Shown in pieces: positions 50,062-60,650 of a stretch of 64,000 nucleotides of DNA. The stretch covers positions 42,958 to 106,957 of the forward strand of contig NW_027096103.1 in assembly GCF_040115645.1 (NCBI RefSeq), read 5' to 3'. This DNA comes from Euwallacea fornicatus (Eukaryota > Arthropoda > Insecta > Coleoptera > Curculionidae). How positions within the stretch are numbered: the stretch's first letter is position 1; each line of letters begins with the position of its first letter. A program made the translations under genes and the position numbers. The notes under the pieces were generated by a model. It had not been told where the DNA came from. It did no database searches and saw only the letters and a program-made list of their open reading frames with translations.

Positions 50062-51745
50062 ACTAACCCATTTAATATTCGGGACTTCAATAGAAATAAA
50101 GGAATTGAAAGAGAACCCTGGAATTTTACCATTAAAATTAGGAAGTGCCAGAATAGTCAAAACAACTCACGAAATGCTACATTACTATGATTTAAGTTTA
50201 ATTATCGACCAGATAAATAAATTGCATTTAAAGTCAAGTAATGTTACGGAAACGGTTGACCATATGAAACCCACTAAACTATATCTTAAAGAATTGGACA
50301 ATATGATTAAAATTATGGAATTTGTTCAGGGAAAGGTATATATGAAATTAGCTCAAATAATATCCCAGCCGAAAAGAACTAAACGTGGGCTAGTTAACAT
50401 GATGGGCTCAGTGTTTAAAGCTGTTACGGGAAACCTGGATGCAAGTGACGGTGAACGGTATGATAAAGAAATTGATAATCTTAAAAAGAATATAGACAAA
50501 GAAGTAAAAAATCAGAGGTCCCTAGCTACCGCAATGATTGAGGAATTTAATCAAACAATTCAGAATCTAAATAGTAACAACAAACTAATTGAAAACAAAT
50601 TAAACGAAGTACTGCCCTATGTGCAAGCAGTAGGAAACGAGAAAGTTTGCATATTTCTCAAAGAAGTAGTAAATGAAATCTCAGATATGTATCAGATAAT
50701 CTACGCAATGTTGCAAGACATTGAAAATTCCTTAGTCTTTGCAAGAATAGGTTTGATGCATCCGAGTGTAATTAGAACAGAGGAACTATTTTCAGAATTA
50801 AGAAAATTGGAAGAAAATCTAGGAACAAATACTCTACCCATATCGGTCACACCAGAAAATATGTTAATGTATGAAAAATTAATCAATATTGAATGCTTCA
50901 TTTTAAATAATAAAGTGGTGTATATAATGCATATACCAATAGTACATGCTCAAATATTCGACTATTTCCATTTGTATGCCATTCCAATTCACGAAAAGGA
51001 TCAATTCAAGGTCGTAATTCCACAACAAAAATATCTGGCAATAACCCAAATGTACTACACCTACTATGATAAAAATTGTAAATTAGTTAAGCTAGGTTTA
51101 TATATGTGTAGCAATAAGAAATTAGTAGACGTAAGCAATAATAATAATTGTGAAGTTGGACTCTTGACTAATTCAAAGACTAATGTAACGTGTCGCCAAA
51201 CGCGAGTAATAATCAAGGATGTAGTTATAAACCGTTTAGAAACATTAAATCAGTGGATATTAGTTATCCCAAACACAAAACTTATACTAATGCAGTGCCC
51301 TGGTGAAGGAAGCGAAACACGGAACATAAAGGGAACCTTCCTGCTAAAGTTACCCAAAGGATGCGAAGCAACCATTGACAAACAGCAAATATACATGGAG
51401 GATAACAACAGAGAAGGCAAAGCTCAACCAATGTGGTTTCCGAAGTTATCAGAGGAAATTGGACCAATGCCGACGCTAAACCTGAGCAAATCACCTATGA
51501 ACTTGAGCTTAGATGCATTCCATATGTGGGAACGGGATATAAAAATAATACCCGAACAACCCTTCGGATTGGGAGACATTTTCTCAATAACACCCAGCCT
51601 ATGGACTCTCCTGATATACCTACTAGTAGCAGGGGGTTGCAGTCTATTAATTTGTAAGATGTGGACTGTTCCAAAATACAAAGGAAGGAAAAAACTACCC
51701 ACACAGGAAGAACAAATTCAACTACCTCAAGTAATCGGGAGTTGA
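50062..51745 (+). CDS. env: Env, F-type fusion glycoprotein (main exon)
   Basis: This is the membrane glycoprotein that would let the element leave and enter cells. An open frame of 546 codons can be counted from a TTG at 50105, but there is no ATG at its front; the frame runs back through the acceptor at 50061 and is best explained as exon 2 of a spliced message. Counting from the TTG, a furin-type site R-T-K-R at 91-94 is followed by a Gly-rich hydrophobic segment (G-L-V-N-M-M-G, 95-101) and an L-D-A-S-D segment. This is the layout of the fusion peptide in errantivirus Env and baculovirus F proteins, with a small N-terminal and a large C-terminal subunit. An N-glycosylation sequon is at N46, a membrane span at about 498-517, and a basic 29-residue tail follows. 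The frame is unbroken. Confidence 0.9.
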
Positions 51746-51749
51746 ACTC

Positions 51750-51760
51750 AAAGGGGGAGG
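51750..51760 (+). other. Polypurine tract
   Basis: AAAGGGGGAGG abuts the 3' LTR and lies five bases after the env stop codon. This is the expected primer site for plus-strand DNA synthesis. Confidence 0.93.
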
Positions 51761-51967
51761 AGTTACCTATGGACCCTGACTATCCAACCAAGGGATTAAA
51801 ACGCTGACTCAAGACCTTTTTAGATATAAATATAATTCCTGTACATTAGAATTAGCTCAGTTCTAACTTAAGTCTGTATTAATAAAATTCATTTTTACCG
51901 ATCGTTCGACTTGATTTTAATTAAATAAATTTTTTAAAATATATTTTCCAAATCAGAAAATATAACT
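51761..51967 (+). repeat. 3' long terminal repeat (207 bp)
   Basis: It has the same length as the 5' LTR and, read by eye, the same sequence, including AGTTA/TAACT ends. The TATA-like box, initiator and AATAAA recur at offset 7199 (51825, 51857 and 51881). The RNA 3' end is expected shortly after the hexamer. Confidence 0.97.
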
Positions 51968-51971
51968 AGCG
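51968..51971. repeat. Target-site duplication AGCG, right copy
   Basis: It pairs with 44558-44561. The satellite resumes here in the middle of a monomer, at the CAGTTTGG hinge form that elsewhere goes with CTACTAG, as on the left side. Confidence 0.95.
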
Positions 51972-52686
51972 GCACTTTTTGGCCAAATCGTACAGTTTGG
52001 CGATATCTCGCAAACGCTACAACCAATTTTGTTCAAATCGTCTCCTTTTGGCAAAATAAGCATAATAAGGCCTTAAACGGCAAATCGTCAATTTGGCTCT
52101 AATAGAAGCGGCACTTTTTGGCCAAATCGTACAATTTGGCGATATCTCGCAAACGCTACAACCAATTTTGTTCAAATCGTCTCCTTTTGGCAAAATAAGC
52201 ATAATAAGGCCTTAAACGGAAAATCGTCAATTTGGCTCTAATAGAAGCGGCACTTTTTGGCCAAATTGTACAATTTGGCGATATCTCGCAAACGCTACAA
52301 CCAATTTTGTTCAAATCGTCTCCTTTTGGCAAAATAAGCATAATAAGGCCTTAAACGGCAAATCGTCAATTTGGCTCTTATAGAAGCGGCACTTTTTGGC
52401 CAAATTGTACAATTTGGCGATATCTCGCAAACGCTACAACCAATTTTGTTCAAATCGTCTCCTTTTGGCAAAATAAGCATAATAAGGCCTTAAACGGCAA
52501 ATCGTCAATTTGGCTCTAATAGAAGCGGCACTTTTTGGCCAAATTGTACAATTTGGCGATATCTCGCAAACGCTACAACCAATTTTGTTCAAATCGTCTC
52601 CTTTTGGCAAAATAAGCATAATAAGGCCTTAAACGGCAAATCGTCAATTTGGCTCTTATAGAAGCGGCACTTTTTGACCAAATCGT

Positions 52687-55600
52687 GTAAATCGTACGAT
52701 ATCGTGCTATTTCCGTCATTCTTAACAATACTGAGCTTAAAAATAGTCAAATCCGTGAAATCGGCGAGTTTCGTCGGAAATTGCCCGAAAACCACGATTT
52801 GGCGTTATTTCGCCAACGCTTCAACCAATTGTGTTCAAATCGTCTCCTTTTGGCAAAATAAGCATAATAAGGCCTTAAACGGCAAATCGTCAATTTGGCG
52901 CTAATAGAAGCGGCACTTTTTGGCCAAATCGTACAATTTGGCGATATCTCGCAAACACTACAACCAATTTTGTTCAAATCGTCTCCTTTTGGCAAAATAA
53001 GCACAATAAGGCCTTAAACGGCAAATCGTCAATTTGGGTCTAATAGAAGCGGCACTTTTTGGCCAAATCGTACAATTTGGCGGTATCTCGCAAACGCTAC
53101 AACCAATTTTGTTCAAATCGTCTCCTTTTGGCAAAATAAGCATAATAAGGCCTTAAACGGCAAATCGTCAATTTGGCTCTAATAGAAGCGGCACTTTTTG
53201 GCCAAATCTTATGATTTGGCGTTATCTCGCAAACGCTACAACCAATTTTGTTCAAATCGTCTCCTTTTGGCAAAATAAGCATAATAAGGCCTTAAACGGC
53301 AAATCGTCAATTTGGCTCTAATAGAAGCGGCACTTTTTGGCCAAATCGTACAATTTGGCGATATCTCGCAAACACTACAACCAATTTTGTTCAAATCGTC
53401 TCCTTTTGGCAAAATAAGCATAATAAGGCCTTAAACGGCAAATCGTCAATTTGGCTCTACTAGAAGCGGCACTTTTTGGCCAAATCGTACAGTTTGGCGA
53501 TATCTCGCAAACGCTACAACCAATTTTGTTCAAATCGTCTCCTTTCGGCAAAATAAGCATAATAAGGCCTTAAACGGCAAATCGTCAATTTGGCTCTAAT
53601 AGAAGCGGCACTTTTTGGCCAAATTGTACAATTTGGCGATATCTCGCAAACGCTACAACCAATTTTGTTCAAATCGTCTCCTTTTGGCAAAATAAGCATA
53701 ATAAGGCCTTAAACGGCAAATCGTCAATTTGGCTCTAATAGAAGCGGCACTTTTTGGCCAAATCTTATGATTTGGCGTTATCTCGCAAACGCTACAACCA
53801 ATTTTGTTCAAATCGTCTCCTTTTGGCAAAATAAGCACAATAAGGCCTTAAACGGCAAATCGTCAATTTGGCTCTAATAGAAGCGGCACTTTTTGGCCAA
53901 ATCGTGTAAATCGTACGATTTCGTGCTATTTCCGTCATTCTTAACAATACTGAGCTTAAAAATAGTCAAATCAGCGAAATCGGCGAGTTTCGTCGGAAAT
54001 TGCCCGAAAACCACGATTTGGCGTTATTTCGCCAACGATACAACCAATTTTGTTCAAATCGTCTCCTTTTGACAAAATAAGCATAATAAGGCCTTAAACG
54101 GCAAATCGTCAATTTGGGTCTAATAGAAGCGGCACTTTTTGGCCAAATCTTATGATTTGGCGTTATCTCGCAAACGCTACAACCAATTTTGTTCAAATCG
54201 TCTCCGTTTGGCAAAATAAGCATAATAAGGCCTTAAACGGCAAATCGTCAATTTGGCTCTAATAGAAGCGGCACTTTTCGGCCAAATCTTATGATTTGGC
54301 GTTATCTCGCAAACGCTACAACCAATTTTGTTCAAATCGTCTCCTTTTGGCAAAATAAGCACAATAAGGCCTTAAACGGCAAATCGTCAATTTGGCTCTA
54401 ATAGAAGCGGCACTTTTTGGCCAAATCGTGTAAATCGTACGATTTCGTGCTATTTCCGTCATTCTTAACAATACTGAGCTTAAAAATAGTCAAATCAGTG
54501 AAATCGGCGAGTTTCGTCGGAAATTGCCGGAAAACCACGATTTGGCGTTATTTCGCCAACGATACAACCAATTTTGTTCAAATCGTCTCCTTTTGACAAA
54601 ATAAGCATAATAAGGCCTTAAACGGCAAATCGTCAATTTGGCTCTAATAGAAGCGGCACTTTTTGGCCAAATCGTGTAAATCGTACGATTTCATGCTATT
54701 TCCGTCATTCTTTACAATACTGAGCTTAAAAATAGTCAAATCCGTGAAATCGGCGAGTTTCGTCGGAAATTGCCCGAAAAACACGATTTGACGTTATTTC
54801 GCCAACGCTACAACCAATTTTGTTCAAATCGTCTCCTTTTGGCAAAATAAGCATAATAAGGCCTTAAACGGCAAATCGTCAATTTGGGTCTAATAGAAGC
54901 GGCACTTTTTGGCCAAATCTTATGATTTGGCGTTATCTCGCAAACGCTACAACCAATTTTGTTCAAATCGTCTCCGTTTGGCAAAATAAGCATAATAAGG
55001 CCTTAAACGGCAAATCGTCAATTTGGCTCTAATAGAACCGGCACTTTTTGGCCAAATCTTAAGATTTGGCGATATTTCGCCAACGCTACAACCAATTTTG
55101 TTCAAATCGTCTCCTTTTGGCAAAATAAACATAATAAGGCCTTAAACGGCAAATCGTCAATTTGGCTCTAATAGAAGCGGCACTTTTTGGCCAAATCGTA
55201 CCATTTGGCGATATCTCGCAAACGCTACAACCAATTTTGTTCAAATCGTCTCCTTTTGGCAAAATAAACATAATAAGGCCTTAAACGGCAAATCGTCAAT
55301 TTGGCTCTAATAGAAGCGGCACTTTTTGGCCAAATCGTACAATTTGGCGATATCTCGCAAACACTACAACCAATTTTGTTCAAATCGTCTCCTTTTGGCA
55401 AAATAAGCACAATAAGGCCTTAAACGGCAAATCGTCAATTTGGGTCTAATAGAAGCGGCACTTTTTGGCCAAATCGTACAATTTGGCGGTATCTCGCAAA
55501 CGCTACAACCAATTTTGTTCAAATCGTCTCCTTTTGGCAAAATAAGCATAATAAGGCCTTAAACGGCAAATCGTCAATTTGGCTCTACTAGAAGCGGCAC

Positions 55601-58600
55601 TTTTTGGCCAAATCGTACAGTTTGGCGATATCTCGCAAACGCTACAACCAATTTTGTTCAAATCGTCTCCTTTCGGCAAAATAAGCATAATAAGGCCTTA
55701 AACGGCAAATCGTCAATTTGGCTCTAATAGAAGCGGCACTTTTTGGCCAAATCGTACAATTTGGCGATATCTCGCAAACGCTACAACCAATTTTGTTCAA
55801 ATCGTCTCCTTTTGGCAAAATAAGCATAATAAGGCCTTAAACGGCAAATCGTCAATTTGGCTCTAATAGAAGCGGCACTTTTTGGCCAAATTGTACAATT
55901 TGGCGATATCTCGCAAACGCTACAACCAATTTTGTTCAAATCGTCTCCTTTTGGCAAAATAAGCATAATAAGGCCTTAAACGGCCAATCGTCAATTTGGC
56001 TCTTATAGAAGCGGCACTTTTTGACCAAATCGTGTAAATCGTACGATTTCGTGCTATTTCCGTCATTCTTAACAATACTGAGCTTAAAAATAGTCAAATC
56101 CGTGAAATCGGCGAGTTTCGTCGGAAATTGCCCGAAAACCACGATTTGGCGTTATTTCGCCAACGCTTCAACCAATTTTGTTCAAATCGTCTCCTTTTGG
56201 CAAAATAAGCATAATAAGGCCTTAAACGGAAAATCGTCAATTTGGCTCTAATAGAAGCGGCACTTTTTGGCCAAATCTTATGATTTGGCGATATCTCGCA
56301 AACGCTACAACCAATTTTGTTCAAATCGTCTCCTTTTGGCAAAATAAGCATAATAAGGCCTTAAACGGCAAATCGTCAATTTGGCTCTAATAGAAGCGGC
56401 ACTTTTTGGCCAAATTGTACAATTTGGCGATATCTCGCAAACGCTACAACCAATTTTGTTCAAATCGTCTCCTTTTGGCAAAATAAGCATAATAAGGCCT
56501 TAAACGGCAAATCGTCAATTTGGCTCTAATAGAAGCGGCACTTTTTGGCCAAATTGTACAATTTGGCGATATCTCGCAAACGCTACAACCAATTTTGTTC
56601 AAATCGTCTCCTTTTGGCAAAATAAGCATAATAAGGCCTTAAACGGCAAATCGTCAATTTGGCTCTTATAGAAGCGGCACTTTTTGACCAAATCGTGTAA
56701 ATCGTACGATTTCGTGCTATTTCCGTCATTCTTAACAATACTGAGCTTAAAAATAGTCAAATCCGTGAAATCGGCGAGTTTCGTCGGAAATTGCCCGAAA
56801 ACCACGATTTGGCGTTATTTCGCCAACGCTTCAACCAATTTTGTTCAAATCGTCTCCTTTTGGCAAAATAAGCATAATAAGGCCTTAAACGGCAAATCGT
56901 CAATTTGGCTCTAATAGAAGCGGCACTTTTTGGCCAAATCTTATGATTTGGCGATATCTCGCAAACGCTACAACCAATTTTGTTCAAATCGTCTCCTTTT
57001 GGCAAAATAAGCATAATAAGGCCTTAAACGGCAAATCGTCAATTTGGCTCTAATAGAAGCGGCACTTTTTGGCCAAATCGTACAAATTGGCGATATCTCG
57101 CAAACGCTACAACCAATTTTGTTCAAATCGTCTCCTTTTGGCAAAATAAGCATAATAAGGCCTTAAACGGCAAATCGTCAATTTGGGTCTAATAGAAGCG
57201 GCACTTTTTGGCCAAATCTTATGATTTGGCGTTATCTCGCAAACGCTACAACCAATTTTGTTCAAATCGTCTCCGTTTGGCAAAATAAGCATAATAAGGC
57301 CTTAAACGGCAAATCGTCAATTTGGCTCTAATAGAACCGGCACTTTTTGGCCAAATCTTAAGATTTGGCGATATTTCGCCAACGCTACAACCAATTTTGT
57401 TCAAATCGTCTCCTTTTGGCAAAATAAGCATAATAAGGCCTTAAACGGCAAATCGTCAATTTGGCTCTACTAGAAGCGGCACTTTTTGGCCAAATCGTGT
57501 AAATCGTACGATTTCGTGCTATTTCCGTCATTCTTAACAATACTGAGCTTAAAAATAGTCAAATCCGTGAAATCGGCGAGTTTCGTCGGAAATTGCCCGA
57601 AAACCACGATTTGGCGTTATTTCGCCAACGCTTCAACCAATTTTGTTCAAATCGTCTCCTTTTGGCAAAACAAGCATAATAAGGCCTTAAACGGCAAATC
57701 GTCAATTTGGGTCTAATAGAAGCGGCACTTTTTGGCCAAATCGTACAATTTGGCGATATCTCGCAAACGCTACAACCAATTTTGTTCAAATCGTCTCCTT
57801 TTGGCAAAATAAGCATAATAAGGCCTTAAACGGCAAATCGTCAATTTGGGTCTAATAGAAGCGGCACTTTTTGGCCAAATCTTATGATTTGGCGTTATCT
57901 CGCAAACGCTACAACCAATTTTGTTCAAATCGTCTCCTTTTGGCAAAATAAGCATAATAAGGCCTTAAACGGCAAATCGTCAATTTGGCTCTAATAGAAG
58001 CGGCACTTTTTGGCCAAATCGTGTAAATCGTACGATTTCTTGCTATTTCCGTCATTCTTTACAATACTGAGCTTAAAAATAGTCAAATCCGTGAAATCGG
58101 CGAGTTTCGTCGGAAATTGCCCGAAAACCACGATTTGACGTTATTTCGCCAACGCTACAACCAATTTTGTTCAAATCGTCTCCTTTTGGCAAAATAAGCA
58201 TAATAAGGCCTTAAACGGCAAATCGTCAATTTGGGTCTAATAGAAGCGGCACTTTTTGGCCAAATCTTATGATTTGGCGTTATCTCGCAAACGCTACAAC
58301 CAATTTTGTTCAAATCGTCTCCGTTTGGCAAAATAAGCATAATAAGGCCTTAAACGGCAAATCGTCAATTTGGCTCTAATAGAACCGGCACTTTTTGGCC
58401 AAATCTTAAGATTTGGCGATATTTCGCCAACACTACAACCAATTTTGTTCAAATCGTCTCCTTTTGGCAAAATAAGCACAATAAGGCCTTAAACGGCAAA
58501 TCGTCAATTTGGGTCTAATAGAAGCGGCACTTTTTGGCCAAATCGTACAATTTGGCGGTATCTCGCAAACGCTACAACCAATTTTGTTCAAATCGTCTCC

Positions 58601-60011
58601 TTTTGGCAAAATAAGCATAATAAGGCCTTAAACGGCAAATCGTCAATTTGTCTCTAATAGAAGCGGCACTTTTTGGCCAAATCTTATGATTTGGCGTTAT
58701 CTCGCAAACGCTACAACCAATTTTGTTCAAATCGTCTCCTTTTGGCAAAATAAGCATAATAAGGCCTTAAACGGCAAATCGTCAATTTGGCTCTAATAGA
58801 AGCGGCACTTTTTGGCCAAATCGTACAATTTGGCGATATCTCGCAAACACTACAACCAATTTTGTTCAAATCGTCTCCTTTTGGCAAAATAAGCATAATA
58901 AGGCCTTAAACGGCAAATCGTCAATTTGGCTCTACTAGAAGCGGCACTTTTTGGCCAAATCGTACAGTTTGGCGATATCTCGCAAACGCTACAACCAATT
59001 TTGTTCAAATCGTCTCCTTTCGGCAAAATAAGCATAATAAGGCCTTAAACGGCAAATCGTCAATTTGGCTCTAATAGAAGCGGCACTTTTTGGCCAAATC
59101 GTACAATTTGGCGATATCTCGCAAACGCTACAACCAATTTTGTTCAAATCGTCTCCTTTTGGCAAAATAAGCATAATAAGGCCTTAAACGGCAAATCGTC
59201 AATTTGGCTCTAATAGAAGCGGCACTTTTTGGCCAAATTGTACAATTTGGCGATATCTCGCAAACGCTACAACCAATTTTGTTCAAATCGTCTCCTTTTG
59301 GCAAAATAAGCATAATAAGGCCTTAAACGGCCAATCGTCAATTTGGCTCTTATAGAAGCGGCACTTTTTGACCAAATCGTGTAAATCGTACGATTTCGTG
59401 CTATTTCCGTCATTCTTAACAATACTGAGCTTAAAAATAGTCAAATCCGTGAAATCGGCGAGTTTCGTCGGAAATTGCCCGAAAACCACGATTTGGCGTT
59501 ATTTCGCCAACGCTTCAACCAATTTTGTTCAAATCGTCTCCTTTTGGCAAAATAAGCATAATAAGGCCTTAAACGGCAAATCGTCAATTTGGCTCTAATA
59601 GAAGCGGCACTTTTTGGCCAAATCGTACAAATTGGCGATATCTCGCAAACGCTACAACCAATTTTGTTCAAATCGTCTCCTTTTGGCAAAATAAGCATAA
59701 TAAGGCCTTAAACGGCAAATCGTCAATTTGGCTCTAATAGAAGCGGCACTTTTTGGCCAAATTGTACAATTTGGCGATATCTCGCAAACGCTACAACCAA
59801 TTTTGTTCAAATCGTCTCCTTTTGGCAAAATAAGCATAATAAGGCCTTAAACGGCAAATCGTCAATTTGGCTCTTATAGAAGCGGCACTTTTTGACCAAA
59901 TCGTGTAAATCGTACGATTTCGTGCTATTTCCGTCATTCTTAACAATACTGAGCTTAAAAATAGTCAAATCCGTGAAATCGGCGAGTTTCGTCGGAAATT
60001 GCCCGAAAACC
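52687..60011. repeat. Ten 107-bp segments of 246-bp monomers, right domain B
   Basis: The segments start at 52687, 53906, 54430, 54676, 56034, 56697, 57499, 58023, 59381 and 59905. Those at 54430 and 54676 belong to two directly adjacent long monomers, the only such pair in the window, and are of different groups (I and II). Group III copies (52687, 56034, 56697, 57499, 59381, 59905) dominate. Confidence 0.92.
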
Positions 60012-60650
60012 ACGATTTGGCGTTATTTCGCCAACGCTTCAACCAATTTTGTTCAAATCGTCTCCTTTTGGCAAAATAAGCATAATAAGGCCTTAAACGG
60101 CAAATCGTCAATTTGGCTCTAATAGAAGCGGCACTTTTTGGCCAAATCTTATGATTTGGCGATATCTCGCAAACGCTACAACCAATTTTGTTCAAATCGT
60201 CTCCTTTTGGCAAAATAAGCATAATAAGGCCTTAAACGGCAAATCGTCAATTTGGCTCTAATAGAAGCGGCACTTTTTGGCCAAATCGTACAAATTGGCG
60301 ATATCTCGCAAACGCTACAACCAATTTTGTTCAAATCGTCTCCTTTTGGCAAAATAAGCATAATAAGGCCTTAAACGGCAAATCGTCAATTTGGGTCTAA
60401 TAGAAGCGGCACTTTTTGGCCAAATCTTATGATTTGGCGTTATCTCGCAAACGCTACAACCAATTTTGTTCAAATCGTCTCCGTTTGGCAAAATAAGCAT
60501 AATAAGGCCTTAAACGGCAAATCGTCAATTTGGCTCTAATAGAACCGGCACTTTTTGGCCAAATCTTAAGATTTGGCGATATTTCGCCAACGCTACAACC
60601 AATTTTGTTCAAATCGTCTCCTTTTGGCAAAATAAGCATAATAAGGCCTT

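Larger units (their letters stand above)
44562..51967 (+). mobile_element. Complete errantivirus-like LTR retrotransposon with env
   Basis: This is a 7406-bp Ty3/gypsy-class element inserted on the + strand into one satellite monomer. In order it has a 207-bp 5' LTR, a serine-tRNA-type primer site, a leader with two upstream ORFs and a splice donor, gag, pol in the -1 frame, a splice acceptor, env, a polypurine tract and a 207-bp 3' LTR. By eye the two LTRs show no difference, and none of the three long frames is interrupted. In LTR ends, frame order, spliced env and an Env with a furin site followed by an F-type fusion segment, it resembles the insect errantiviruses. The exact species is not recognised. 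Matching LTRs and the clean target duplication imply a very young insertion. Whether it is transcribed from inside satellite heterochromatin cannot be judged here. Confidence 0.96.
51968..60650. repeat. 139/246-bp satellite array, domain B (right of the retroelement)
   Basis: It continues the same monomer types as the left side, with ten 246-bp monomers in about 8.7 kb, the densest stretch of them in the window. Long blocks are copies of sequence left of the element: 56599-57955 matches 41137-42493 (offset 15462, or 8056 without the element), and 58433-59698 matches 42725-43990 (offset 15708, that is 246 more). A block of about 3347 bp also repeats within the right side (from 55936 and again from 59283). 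No gene is seen. Confidence 0.97.

Noticed and set aside
50105..50107. TTG as the start codon of env
   Set aside because: Non-ATG initiation here is unlikely; the frame is open upstream through a good splice acceptor, and splicing provides an ATG in phase.
51424..51702. Antisense and alternative-frame ORFs over the env 3' end
   Set aside because: They overlap the env membrane-span region in other frames, and their length is within what AT-rich coding sequence gives by chance.
44562..51967. Bacterial or viral contaminant contig
   Set aside because: The element has LTRs, target duplication, splice signals and exact satellite phase on both sides, so it is a genomic insertion.
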